From assembly GCA_963777625.1 (NCBI GenBank), contig CAVZRO010000001.1, forward strand, positions 124,001-188,000: a stretch of 64,000 nt of DNA, given 5' to 3'. Numbering within the stretch: position 1 is the first letter of the stretch; the number at the start of each line of letters is the position of its first letter. Shown here piece by piece: positions 1 to 9,125 of this stretch. The notes under the pieces were generated by a model. That model was not told where the DNA came from, searched no databases, and saw only the letters and a program-made list of their open reading frames with translations. This DNA is from DATDIC01 sp963777625 (GTDB lineage: Bacteria; Pseudomonadota; Alphaproteobacteria; Acetobacterales; Acetobacteraceae). A program made the translations under genes and the position numbers.

Positions 1-1178
1 GAGCACCGGTGACCGATCCGCGCTGATCAGCGATGACGCTGCTGACGACCGTCGTGGTGCCCGATGGCGGCGCGAAGGTTATGGTGTTGTTGCCCTCGAT
101 GAAAATGCCGTTGCCATATCCGCTCCCGGCGATGGCCTTGGTCGAACCGGTCTTCCCCGCGTTCGTCGATCCCGCCGCTCCGCCGGTAACCGTCCCGGCA
201 TTCAGCGCGACGTCGCCGATGATCAGTTGTCCGCCCTGTTGCACGAACACGTCGGCGCCCGCCCCGAGGCCACCGCCGCCGCCGCCGGCATAGGCGTTGT
301 CATCGGGGCCGGTGATGAGCTCGCCGCCCTTGCCGGCGCCGAAGCCGCCAGTGTTGAATTGACCGCCGCCAGCGCCGCCACCGAAGCCACCGTCGCCATT
401 TCCCGCGCCGCCGCCACCACCGAAGCCACCATTGCCGGAGCCGCCGCCGTTTGTCCCACCGCCTCCTCCGCCGCCGAACCCCCCGGTGCCCCCGTTGGGG
501 CCAACGCCACCACCCAACCCCTGATAGTTCCCGCCGCCGCCGATCGAGGTACCGCCAGCGATCGGGATGATGCCGGCACCGCCGGTCTGGGAACTCAGGC
601 TGCCGCCGGACGCGCGCCCGCCAACGCCACCGCCGCCGCCTTCGAACTGTTCGAGATCTCCCATCGACCTTTTTCTGCGCGCCATTGCCGCCGTTGCCGC
701 CAAGCCCGCCGCCACCGCCACCCGCCAGCGCCGAGGACAGATTGGCGCTGCCACCGTTGCCGCCGACCGCACTGTCGTTCAGGAAGATGACGTCGTTCAG
801 GGTGGCGATGCCGGCCGCCGCCACGAACAGGCCGCCACCCAGGCCCGCGCCGCCGCCACCGCCGCCGCCGCCGTTCGGGCTGCCGGATCCGCCATTGCCT
901 CCGGCGGCACGCGCGTTGCTGATAGTCAGGTCGTCGATGATGAGCGCGCCGGCGTAGTCGAACAGGCCGCGATAGGTGTTGGCACCATCGATCGTCATGC
1001 CATCGCCCTGCAGCGTCAGCGATCCGCCGGCGCCGAGATTGACCGCCTGCAAGTCGGCGGTCAGCGTGAACCCGCGGCCGAAGGTGATCGTGTAGTTGCC
1101 GGTTCCGCCGGCAATCGCTGCCAGGTCCTTGTTCAGGTCGGATTCGTTGTTAACGATAGAGAAGGGGAGCGTGGGCAT
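1..1178 (-). CDS. Gly-rich surface/adhesin-type protein, N-terminal part, frameshifted, runs off the window
   Basis: The start is ATG at 1178, preceded by AAGGAG about 9 bases upstream. The first ~100 residues look like the start of a right-handed beta-helix (alternating hydrophobic strands, 'LTLQGDGMTIDG', 'LIIDDLTISNA'). After that come long Gly/Asn/Ala runs such as 'GGNGGNG', as in autotransporter passengers and other polymorphic surface proteins. No classical signal peptide is seen at the N-terminus. The frame breaks at an A5 run on the coding strand (670-674). Dropping one A restores an open Gly-rich frame that continues past base 1, with another beta-helix-like stretch near the edge ('NTITFAPPSG'). 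Family membership is inferred from composition only. The C-terminus, where a barrel or secretion signal would be, is outside the window. Confidence 0.6.
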
Positions 1179-1597
1179 GCACAGATGCTCCTTCAGCGGT
1201 TAGGTCGCATGAAACTGTACGCGCTCCATTTGCAGGTCGAGGCATTGTCGTTCGACAGCCGGGATATCCTGCCTACAGTGTGGATCTCAGCGACATGGGG
1301 CGTGATGGACGGTGCTTTTCGGCTTTGTGCCGTTCCGTTAACGCTATATTATCATATACATTGGGTCAAGCTGATCGCGAGGGCTGATGCCAGCCGTGCG
1401 AGAGGCGGACTGTCCTCGTCATGCGCAGGCAGGTGGGTGTCCATGCCGAGGTCCGGGTTGCACGGGCAGGCGTTGGATTCCCGCTTTCGCGGGAATGACG
1501 GGAGGGAGGCGGGAATGACGGGGGCGGGATGACGGATGGGGTGCGACCGCCGCCAGCGCGGGACTCCGGGGCAGTGCACCGGTGATCGGATTGGGCC
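1179..1597. other. Intergenic region with AT-rich patch and long palindromic-repeat copy
   Basis: About 420 bases separate the Gly-rich gene from galE. Bases ~1336-1372 are markedly AT-rich for this genome (TATATTATCATATA) and probably contain the promoter of the Gly-rich gene, but I could not fit a convincing -35/-10 pair. Bases ~1380-1530 hold a copy of the dispersed repeat family described at 1475. No gene is supported here. Confidence 0.5.
1475..1499. repeat. Palindromic repeat, family A (TTCCCGCTTTCGCGGGAA core)
   Basis: This is an imperfect palindrome with a GCGGGAA/TTCCCGC stem, flanked by GGA and TGAC. The same core recurs at about 16888, 16926, 24985, 28367, 37936, 38057, 48790 and 60850. 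Upstream sequence (cgagaggc..., gcatgggcagg...) is also shared with the copies at 24902-25009 and 60776-60872, so the full unit is ~100 bp or more. Confidence 0.85.
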
Positions 1598-2588
1598 TCA
1601 TCCATACCCATCGGCATGCGCCTGCCGCCATGCCGCGGCGGTGCGCACGATTTCCGGCAATGTGCCATGGCGCGGCGCCCAACCCGTCTCTCGCCTGATC
1701 CGCTCCGACCCTGCCACCAGCACCGCCGGATCGCCGGTACGGCGCGGGGCCATCACGTACGGCACCTCCCGCCCCAGCACGTCGCGCACCGCCGCGAGCA
1801 CCTCCAGCACCGAGTAGCCACGCCCATTGCCGAGATTGTATGTCACGCTCTGTGCATCCAGCCGCTGCAACGCCAGCAGATGCGCCTCCGCGAGATCGGT
1901 CACGTGCACATAGTCTCGGATGCAAGTGCCGTCCGGCGTCGGGTAGTCCTGCCCGAACACCTCCAGCGCCGGCCGCCGTCCGAGCGCCGCGTCGATCGCC
2001 AGCGGCACCAGGTGTGTCTCCGGCCGGTGATCCTCGCCGAGCGATCCGCCCGGATCGGCGCCGGCCGCATTGAAGTAGCGCAGGCACGCGCTGCGCAGAC
2101 CGTGCACGCGCTCGGCCCACAGCAGCGCGCGCTCCAGCATCCATTTGCTCTCGCCATACGGCGATCCCGGCTCGATCCGCGCCTCCTCCGTGATCGGTAT
2201 GGTATCCGGAGCGCCGAACAGCGCCGCGGTGGAGGACAGCACGAACCGACGGAACTTTGTACCGAACGGAAGCTTCGATCAGCCGGATGCCGTTGCCGGC
2301 GTTGTCCAGCAGGTAGCGGAACGGCGCACGCATGCTCTCGCCCACCAGCGACAGCGCCGCGAAATGCAGCACCGCGTCCCACGCACCGTCGGCAAGCGCG
2401 GCCTCGATCGCCGCCGCGTCGGCCAGGTCGGCCTCGATCAGGCGCACGCCTGCCGGCACCGCGCCACGATGGCCGGTGCGCAGATTGTCGAACACGACAA
2501 CCTCATCGCCGCGTTCGGCGAGCGCCAGCACCACATGGCTGCCGACGAAACCGGCGCCGCCGGTCACCAGGTAGCGACGGCGAGTCAC
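1598..2588 (-). CDS. galE: UDP-glucose 4-epimerase, frameshifted
   Basis: Converts UDP-glucose to UDP-galactose in the cytoplasm, supplying sugar for polysaccharides. It is an extended SDR: NAD-binding 'TGGAGFVGSH' lies directly after the N-terminus, followed by 'FDNLRTGH', 'HFAALSLVGES', and the catalytic block with 'SSTAALFG' and the Tyr-Lys pair in 'YGESK'. Further on are 'LRYFNAAGADP' and 'DYVHVTDLA', all typical of GalE. The frame changes near 2251-2252; removing one base from the GG on the plus strand joins both halves into ~329 residues, the usual family length. The start chosen is GTG at 2588, because the glycine loop begins about nine residues later and no in-frame ATG lies closer. 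It diverges from the dioxygenase gene at 2714. The function call is firm; whether the break is real is not. Confidence 0.88.
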
Positions 2589-2713
2589 GGGAAAAGGAAC
2601 GCGTGCATGGCCGGATAGAACCAGGGAACCTGGCCCTGCAAAAGCCCCGGCGCTCCGCAAGCCCGCCGCGCCGTGCTAGCGTTCCACCACTGGCCCCGCG
2701 GTGGAGGAAACGC

Positions 2714-3550
2714 ATGGAGTTGGATCTGATCGCGCAATATCGGCGCGACGGCTACACGATCATCCGGCAATTGCTGTCGGCGGAGCATGTGGCCGCCTGC
2801 ATCGCTGCGCTGACGCGGCTCGCCGAGGACGCCACGCCCGGGGGCGCGTTCGTTGCCCTGGAACCCGGCGTCGATCCGGCCGAGGCGCAGCGCCGCCACC
2901 GCGCCGACCTGGTGCGCAAATACGGCAATTTCACCGATTTCGACCCGGAGCTGCTGCGCGCGGCCATGTCGGCGCGGCTGCACGGCGAACTGGATGAGAT
3001 CATGGGGCGCGGACGCGTGCTGTTGCAGGAGATGGCGCTGGTGAAGCCGCCGCGGATCGGCGCCGAGAAGCCCTGGCACCAGGACGCCGCCTATTTCCGC
3101 GGCAGCGATCCGGACTTGATGTTCGGCGTCTGGATCGCGCTGGATCCGGCCACGCGCGAGAACGGCTGCATGGAGGTCGTGCCGGGCTCGCATCTCGGCG
3201 GACCGGTGCCGCATATCCCGCACGCGGACATCAATCTCTGCACCATCCGGCCCGACCATGCGCGTCCCGATCGCCGCGTCGCGGTCGAGTTGGATCCAGG
3301 CGACGCGCTGGTGTTCCACAGCCTGACCCATCACTACACCGCGGCGAACCGTTCCGAGCTGCGGCGGCGCGCGCTGCAGTTTCATTACCACCAGCTCGGG
3401 CTGGAATGGACCTCGCTGGCGGCGCACCGCGCGCTGTACCACGACGAAGGCGGCGTCTATGCCGGCTGCACCGTGCCGCGCGGCAAGCCGTTCGCCGAGC
3501 CGTCGAGCTACGTGCCGGAGCGGCTGCGGCCGGTGGTGGAGATGGCATAG
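2714..3550 (+). CDS. Phytanoyl-CoA dioxygenase (PhyH) family oxygenase
   Basis: A 278-residue Fe(II)/2-oxoglutarate oxygenase of the PhyH fold. The iron triad is visible as 'WHQD' (His and Asp) and a distal His in 'VFHSLTHHYTAANRS', whose following Arg would hold 2-oxoglutarate. Between them is the family's 'GCMEVVPGSHLGGP' turn. The start ATG at 2714 has GGAGG seven bases upstream. It is transcribed divergently from galE. The substrate cannot be told from sequence: PhyH members hydroxylate fatty acyl-CoAs, ectoine and many secondary metabolites, and nothing nearby points to one. Confidence 0.85.
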   Translation: MELDLIAQYRRDGYTIIRQLLSAEHVAACIAALTRLAEDATPGGAFVALEPGVDPAEAQRRHRADLVRKYGNFTDFDPELLRAAMSARLHGELDEIMGRGRVLLQEMALVKPPRIGAEKPWHQDAAYFRGSDPDLMFGVWIALDPATRENGCMEVVPGSHLGGPVPHIPHADINLCTIRPDHARPDRRVAVELDPGDALVFHSLTHHYTAANRSELRRRALQFHYHQLGLEWTSLAAHRALYHDEGGVYAGCTVPRGKPFAEPSSYVPERLRPVVEMA

Positions 3551-3957
3551 CACGTCACGATCCGATGTGCCGGAACGCGCCGGCCCTCGGTCCACGGCAC
3601 TGCGAGTGTGGTCCCGGGCGTGCAACGCCCTCAAGGCCTCGGCTTCGCCGACCCGCAAGCGGGCTTCGGGCCTTGACCGCGCCGCCCGCCCGGGACCGGG
3701 GGTTGGGATGCCGTTTGACGGAGAGATCAAGGTCCATCCGGTGTGCGGCACAGTGCGCCATACGACGGCATCACAGCGGCTTGCTTGGCGGGTGGGGCGC
3801 GGTCAAGGCCCGAAGCCCGAAGTGCGGGTCGGCGAAGCCGAGGCCTTGAGGGCGCCCCGCCCGCCAAGCCACACTCGCGATGCCGTCCGGCCGCCGCCGC
3901 TTTACCCCGGGTCCGCGCCGACGCAGATTGCCGCCCGCAGCCCAGGATTGTTGCCCA
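3551..3957. other. Intergenic region occupied by a large inverted repeat
   Basis: About 400 bases without a supportable gene. Most of it is the inverted repeat listed separately (arms 3626-3683 and 3796-3854). I looked for an S-adenosylmethionine riboswitch before the metY-containing gene and saw nothing convincing. Confidence 0.5.
3626..3854. repeat. Long inverted repeat, ~58-bp arms
   Basis: Left arm 3626-3683 (begins CGCCCTCAAGGCCTCGG) and right arm 3796-3854 are near-perfect reverse complements, differing mainly in four bases in the middle of the arm. The spacer is ~112 bp. Each arm itself contains complementary stretches (cggcttcgccg). No open frame inside resembles a transposase, so a MITE-like or structured repeat is likelier than an IS. 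Confidence 0.75.
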
Positions 3958-5771
3958 ATGAGCGCGATCGAGCCGATCCCTTATCCCGACGCCAAGCTTC
4001 GCCGGATCCTGTCCACGCGTGCGGACGATCGCGCTGGTGGGTGCCTCGGCCAACTGGAACCGGCCCAGCTATTTCGTGATGAAATACCTGCAGGGCAAAG
4101 GCTACCGGGTGATCCCGGTGAACCCCGGCCTGGCCGGGCAGGAACTGCTGGGCGAGCGTGTTTATGCCAGCCTGCGGGACATTCCCGACAAGATCGACAT
4201 GGTGGAGGTGTTCCGCGCCTCCGACCAGGTGCCGCCGATCGTGGACGACGCCATCGCGATCGGCGCGCCGGTGGTGTGGATGCAGCTCGGCGTGCGCAAC
4301 GATGCCGCCGCCGCGCGCGCCGAAGCCGCCGGGATCGAGGTGGTGATGAACCGCTGCCCGAAGATCGAGTACGGGCGGCTGGGCGGCGAACTGTCCTGGA
4401 GCGGGGTGAACTCCGGTATCATCAGCAACCATTCACCCGAGGCGCCGACCGCCCGCCGCGCCCGGCCGGATACGGCGCCGTCACAGAACGTGACGTACGG
4501 GTTCGAGACCCGCGCCGTGCATGCCGGCGCCACGCCGGACCCCACCACGGGCGCCCGCACCACGCCGATCTTCCAGACCGCGTCCTATGTGTTCAAGGAT
4601 GTCGATCACGCGGCCTCATTGTTCAATCTGCATGATTTCGGTTACATCTATTCGCGGTTGAACAATCCCACTGTCTCGGTGCTGGAGGAACGCGTCGCCA
4701 GCCTGGAAGGCGGCCGCGCGGCGCTGGCCGCCGCTTCCGGCCATGCGGCGCAGTTCCTGGTGTTCGCCACCATGATGGAGCAGGGCGACGAGTTTCTTGC
4801 CTCCCGCAACCTGTATGGCGGATCGCTGACGCAGTTCGGGCTGTCGTTCCGCAAGCTGGGCTGGAGCTGCCATTTCGTCGATCCGGCCGATCCGGAGAAT
4901 TTCCGCCGCGCGCTGACCCCGCGCTGCAAGGCGATCTTCGTCGAAAGCCTGGCCAATCCCGGCGGCGTCATTGTCGATCTGGAGCCGGTGGCGCGGATCG
5001 CGCACGACGCGGGGATACCGCTGATCGTCGATAACACGCTGGCCACGCCCTATCTGTGCCGGCCGATCGAATGGGGCGCCGACCTGGTGGTGCATTCCAC
5101 CACCAAGTTCCTGGATGGGCATGGCAATTCGCTGGGCGGCATCATCGTGGAATCCGGCCGCTTCGACTGGAGCCAGGGCGGCCGGTTCCCGTCGCTGACC
5201 GAGCCGGAGCCGGCCTATCACGGGCTGCGCTTCTACGAGAATTTCGGCGACTTCGCCTTCACCACCAAGGCGCGCGCGGTGGCGCTGCGCGATTTCGGCC
5301 CGACCATGGCGCCGATGAACGCCTTCCTGACCATCACCGGCACCGAGACGCTGCATGTGCGCATGGATCGGCACTGCGCGAATGCGCGGAAGGTGGCCGG
5401 GTTCCTGGAGCAGCACCCGCGCGTGGCCTGGGTTTCCTATGCCGGGCTGGAATCGAGCCGCTATCATGCGCTGGCGCAAAAATACCTGCCGCGCGGCGCC
5501 GGCGCGGTGTTCACGTTCGGCGTGCGGGGCGGCTATGAAGCCGGCACGAAGCTGGTGGAAATCGGTGCGGCTGTTTTCCCATCTGGCGAATATCGGCGAT
5601 ACCCGCAGCCTGATCCTGCACCCGGCCTCCACCACGCACCGCCAGCTCACCGACGAGCAGCGGCAAGCTGCCGGAGCCGGACCGGATGTGATAAGGTTGT
5701 CGATCGGGCTGGAAACCGCGGAAGACCTGATCGCGGACCTGGACCAGGCGCTCGAACAGGCCAGAACCTGA
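3958..5771 (+). CDS. metY: CoA-binding domain protein joined to O-acetylhomoserine sulfhydrylase (MetY), two frameshifts
   Basis: The first part (3958 to ~4435) is a CoA-binding Rossmann protein: 'MSAIEPIPYPDAKLRRIL', then 'TIALVGASANWNRPSY' and 'GYRVIPVNPG'. The second part (from ~4490) is a PLP enzyme that makes homocysteine from O-acetylhomoserine and sulfide. It has 'TYGFETRAVHAG' at its N-terminus and the PLP lysine in 'VVHSTTKFLDGHG'. Extra bases at 4016-4018 and 5559-5561 break the frame; the true C-terminus 'LFSHLANIGDTRSLILHPAS...' ending at 5771 lies in another frame. Corrected, the unit is ~603 residues. No stop separates the two domains in the frame read, so this is either a genuine fusion or two genes overlapping as GTGA at 4490-4493 with a third extra base in the linker. 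Confidence 0.82.
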
Positions 5772-5788
5772 CAGGAAACCAAAGCTGC

Positions 5789-6703
5789 ATGGCTGACAAC
5801 GCGATCATCGAAGCCGCCGACCACGCCGCGCGCAACTGGCGCTTTTCCTCCAAGCGGCGCATCCGGCGCGGCGACGACAGCCATCGCGCGATGCTGTCGC
5901 GGCTGTTGCTGGACACGTTCAACCCATACAAGCCGGCGGTGATCGACTGGCCGATACTGGAGCCCGAGGCTCGGGAGCGCCTGATCAACCTGCCGATCTG
6001 GGACATCGCGGTGCAGACCGAGGGGCGGGCCCGGCTGCGCGTGCTTAGTTACGCGCGCACGGTGCAGGACGCGCTGCTGCGCCAGGCGTTCGAGCTGATG
6101 GGTTTCGAGGAGGGACGGCACAAGGAGGTGCTGTCGCACCTGGTACGCGCCTACGGGATCGAGCTGGACCCCGAGCCCGAGTATATCGAGCCGAAAGACC
6201 CCGAATGGGGCATGATGGTGACCGGCTATTCCGAATGCATCGACAGTTTCTTTGCGTTCGGCCTGTTCGCGCTGGCGCGCCGCTCCGGCTTCTTCCCGGA
6301 GGCGCTGGTCGAGACGTTCGAGCCGGTGATCCAGGAGGAAGGACGGCATATCCTGTTCTTCGTGAACTGGATCGCCTGGCACAAGCGGACCATGCCGTTT
6401 TGGCGCCGGCCGTGGTTCATGCTGAAGACGCTCGCGGTGTGGACGTTCCTTATTCGCGAGCGCATCGGGCTGGCCCGGGATGTCAATTCCGGTGCGAAGG
6501 AGGACGCCAACTTCACCGTGCAGGGCGCTGGTGCGGTCAGTGGCCAGGACATCAACACCGCCGAGCTGATGGACCTGTGTCTGGCGGAGAACGACCGGCG
6601 GCTGGCCGGCTATGATCCGCGGCTGCTGCGGCCGACCACGGTGCCGCGGCTGGTGCGGCTGGCACGCCGGTTCATGCGCGGTCCGCGCACGGCCGCCGCC
6701 TGA
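5789..6703 (+). CDS. Ferritin-like domain protein, possible diiron
   Basis: 304 residues, all-helical in appearance. Two Glu-Glu-x-x-His segments, 'GFEEGRHKE' (about residue 110) and 'QEEGRHILFF' (about 182), together with nearby acidic residues, fit the carboxylate/His ligands of a ferritin-like four-helix diiron site. The start ATG at 5789 has AGGAAA upstream (5772-5776) and follows the corrected metY stop by 17 bases. In the uncorrected sequence it reads in frame with metY, but that is a by-product of the metY frameshift. The natural substrate is unknown; the family includes oxygenases acting on tRNA and lipids. It precedes the CoA-transferase gene by 11 bases, so the two are probably co-transcribed. 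Confidence 0.72.
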   Translation: MADNAIIEAADHAARNWRFSSKRRIRRGDDSHRAMLSRLLLDTFNPYKPAVIDWPILEPEARERLINLPIWDIAVQTEGRARLRVLSYARTVQDALLRQAFELMGFEEGRHKEVLSHLVRAYGIELDPEPEYIEPKDPEWGMMVTGYSECIDSFFAFGLFALARRSGFFPEALVETFEPVIQEEGRHILFFVNWIAWHKRTMPFWRRPWFMLKTLAVWTFLIRERIGLARDVNSGAKEDANFTVQGAGAVSGQDINTAELMDLCLAENDRRLAGYDPRLLRPTTVPRLVRLARRFMRGPRTAAA

Positions 6704-6714
6704 CGGATCGTGGC

Positions 6715-7918
6715 ATGAGCGACCAGCCGCCTCTGCCATTGGCCGGCGTGACGGTGCTCGACCTCGGGCAGATCTACCAGGGGCCCTATTGCACGCTGCT
6801 GCTGGCGAAGGCAGGGGCGGACGTGATCAAGCTGGAGCCGCCCGGCGGCGAGCCGTTGCGTCGGCGGACTCCGGCGGGGAAGACGGGGACGTTCGCGATG
6901 GCGCTGCTGAACGCCAACAAGCGGGCCATCACGCTGAACCTGAAGGCGGAGCGCGGGCGGGCGCTGCTGATCGAGCTGGCGAAGCGGGCGGACGTGCTGG
7001 TGGAGAATTTCTCGCCGGGCACGATGGACGGGCTGGGGGTGGGGTACGCGGTGCTGGCAGCAAGCCAATCCGCGGCTGATCTACGCCACCGGAACCGGGT
7101 TCGGGATCAGCGGGCCGGACCGCGACAATCTGGCGATGGATTTCACCATCCAGGCCGCCAGCGGCATGATGAGCATCACCGGCGAATCCGACGGTCCGCC
7201 GCTGAAGGCGGGGCCGACCGTGGTGGATTTCTCCGGCGGGATCCACCTGTATGCCGGGGTGATGACGGCGCTGTTCCAGCGCACCACCACCGGGCGCGGC
7301 CAGTTGGTGGAGGTCGCCATGCAGGAGGCGGTCTATCCCACCATGGCGACCAGCATGGAATATCACGTGCGGACCGGGAAAGTGCCGCCACGCAGCGGCA
7401 ATCGCCAGGCATCGCTGGCGAGCGCGCCCTACAACGCGTTTCCCACCACCGATGGCTGGGTCGCCGTGCACGTGGTCACCGATGGCCACTGGCAGAACCT
7501 GCTGCGGGCGATGGGGCGGGAGGAGCTTGCCGACGACCCGCGCTTCACGCTCCATGCGGCGCGCGCGGCGCACATGGAGGAAGCCGAGGCCCTGGTGCGG
7601 GACTGGACCAGCCGGCTGCCGACGGCCGACGTGGTCGCCAGCGCGCGGCGCTACCGCATCCCCTGCGCTCCGGTGCGCACCGTGGACGCGGTGATGCGTG
7701 ATCCGCACATGCACCAGCGCGGCTTCCTGGAGCAGGTGGACCACCCGGACTTCGGGGAGGTGACGCTGCCCGGCATGCCACTGCGGCTGCACGGCGCGGG
7801 GCGCGTGGCGCCGGTCCCCAGCGTCGGGCTGGGCGCGCACAATGCGGAGGTGTTCGGGGGGATGCTGGGATTGCCGCCGGCGGAGATCGAGGCGCTGCGA
7901 CGCGACGGGGTGATCTGA
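6715..7918 (+). CDS. CaiB/BaiF family (family III) CoA-transferase, frameshifted
   Basis: Family III CoA-transferases move CoA between carboxylic acids through an aspartyl-CoA thioester. Typical features are 'LPLAGVTVLDLGQIYQGPYC' at the N-terminus, 'GADVIKLEPPGGEP', 'NKRAITLNLK' and 'ADVLVENFSPGTMDGLG'. After the break come 'NPRLIYATGTGFG' and 'GQLVEVAMQEAV'. One extra A at 7072-7073 separates the halves; corrected length is 400 residues, normal for the family. The start ATG at 6715 lies 11 bases after the ferritin-like gene. The CoA donor and acceptor cannot be assigned from sequence. Acetobacteraceae-type genomes carry many paralogues, so the call stops at family level. Confidence 0.86.
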
Positions 7919-8047
7919 ATTATAAATGTTTCACGACGCTTGAAAACTTGGCGCCACTGCACTCGTGCCGACCATGACGCATTTCGCTCTTATCAGGTCG
8001 GACTCTGCGGAGAGCCAACACTGGCGTCATCGTCACAAAAGCGGGCA

Positions 8048-8398
8048 TCACGCCGATGCCTCGCCGAGAACGCGAATGAGGCCGTGCGCGCGGTTGCGTG
8101 GCTTCGCTCGCACCGTGATGTTCACATCCTGGCCGAGCGACGTCAGGAGGCGCATCAGGCGCTCGCTGGAAAAATTCGCGAGCCGCCCGTTGAGCAGCGC
8201 CGACACTTTCGGCTGGTCGATGCCCATGAGCGCCGCCGCCGCAACCTGTGTCAACCGCTGGCGCTTTATCACTTGGCGGATGTGGCTTGCGAGCTGCGCC
8301 TTGGTCAATTCGTCGGCGGCTTCGGGCAAACCCATATCGGCGAAGACGTTGCCGCTACTCTCGGTTACTGGAATCACGATTTCCCGCTGTTTGACCAT
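8048..8398 (-). CDS. XRE-family antitoxin (HigA/HTH-37 type)
   Basis: A 116-residue DNA-binding protein with a helix-turn-helix around residues 48-85: 'LTQVAAAALMGIDQPKVSALLNGR'-like spacing with 'FSSERLMRLLTSLGQDV' after it. This is the usual layout of XRE antitoxins paired with Gp49/HigB-type toxins. The start ATG at 8398 overlaps the 3' end of the upstream toxin gene by 25 bases, giving toxin-first order as in higBA modules. Expected to neutralise the toxin and repress the operon by binding its promoter. No ribosome-binding site stands out beyond the overlap. Confidence 0.82.
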   Translation of the reverse strand: MVKQREIVIPVTESSGNVFADMGLPEAADELTKAQLASHIRQVIKRQRLTQVAAAALMGIDQPKVSALLNGRLANFSSERLMRLLTSLGQDVNITVRAKPRNRAHGLIRVLGEASA

Positions 8399-8763
8399 TG
8401 CTCGTAATCCTCTCTCGCTCGCCTGAGCCGTTGGTCGATCAGAGTCAACTCCGCCTTCGGCGTTGTAGTGCCGCGTTTGGATTTTTTCTGGAAAGCGTGC
8501 AGCACATAAAGAGCCTTGGCGAACCGCACGGTGTACACAGCGCGAAATGTGTCGCCGTCGAAGTCCTCCACGATCTCAAGCACGCCCGCATCGCCAAAAC
8601 CTTTGAGCGGCTTTGCATAGACCGCCTTGCGGCCGATCTGGGCTTCCCACAAGGCTCCCCCAACCCGCCGTCGTACTTCAACTGGGAACTTGCTCAGGTC
8701 CTCCTTGCTGCTGCCGACCCAGCGAACCGTCTTGGGCTGGTCTTCGGCCGGTGACTTTTTCAC
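8374..8763 (-). CDS. Gp49/HigB-like (RelE-superfamily) toxin
   Basis: 129 residues, GTG start at 8763. The core 'VRWVGSSKEDLSKFPVEVRRRVGGALWEAQ', then 'AKPLKGFGDAGVLEIVEDFDGDTFRAVYTVRF' and 'ALYVLHAFQKKSKRG', matches the phage-derived Gp49/DUF891 toxins. These cleave mRNA at the ribosome; the Arg of 'FRAVYTV' and the Lys-rich 'FQKKSK' are the usual RNA-contacting positions. It overlaps the antitoxin gene. Toxin identity is by family pattern, not by a diagnostic catalytic triad. Confidence 0.82.
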   Translation of the reverse strand: MKKSPAEDQPKTVRWVGSSKEDLSKFPVEVRRRVGGALWEAQIGRKAVYAKPLKGFGDAGVLEIVEDFDGDTFRAVYTVRFAKALYVLHAFQKKSKRGTTTPKAELTLIDQRLRRAREDYEQWSNSGKS

Positions 8764-9125
8764 GCTTTCGTATCTCTCACCATTTATGCCTGATTGAGCA
8801 TAGTTTCAAGCTGCCCGGGCGAAGAAACGGAAACTCGCCGCTTCCTGAGTTTTCATGGAGGCATGCGATCTTCTGCGCATCACGCGAGCTGCCAAGGCCC
8901 GGGAACCACGCCCCACGCGGCGTAACCCAGCAATCTGATTGGAATGGTGCGGGTCAAACGCGTTCACGCCTTGGAAACGCGCCGCATTTATACCAGCTTG
9001 GAAGTTGCTAATGCGTTATGCTCCGCGCTCGTACCGGGCATCCACGTTCGTGATGCGGCGGGAACGTGGAAGCCTCGGCCTAACAGGCAGAGTCGCGTCT
9101 CGGCTGTTCAGGAAGGTTCGGGCTG
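8764..9125. other. Intergenic region, no gene recognised
   Basis: About 360 bases between the toxin gene and the FkbH-like gene. Composition is less GC-rich than the coding neighbours. Short open frames exist but have no recognisable product or ribosome-binding site. It should contain the divergent promoters of the toxin-antitoxin pair and the FkbH-like gene; I cannot place them. Confidence 0.4.

Noticed and set aside
3855..3957. SAM riboswitch upstream of the metY unit
   Set aside because: No conserved SAM-I or SAM-II core or pseudoknot pattern could be recognised in the leader.
4019..6703. A single 894-codon open frame suggesting a CoA-binding/MetY/ferritin-like triple fusion
   Set aside because: The authentic MetY C-terminus lies in another frame and ends at 5771; the ferritin-like gene has its own ATG at 5789. 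The read-through arises from one extra A at 5559-5561.
4616..6739. 707-codon open frame on the minus strand opposite metY and the ferritin-like gene
   Set aside because: Composition is that of a high-GC antisense shadow (Arg/Gln/His-rich) and the plus-strand frames have clear families.
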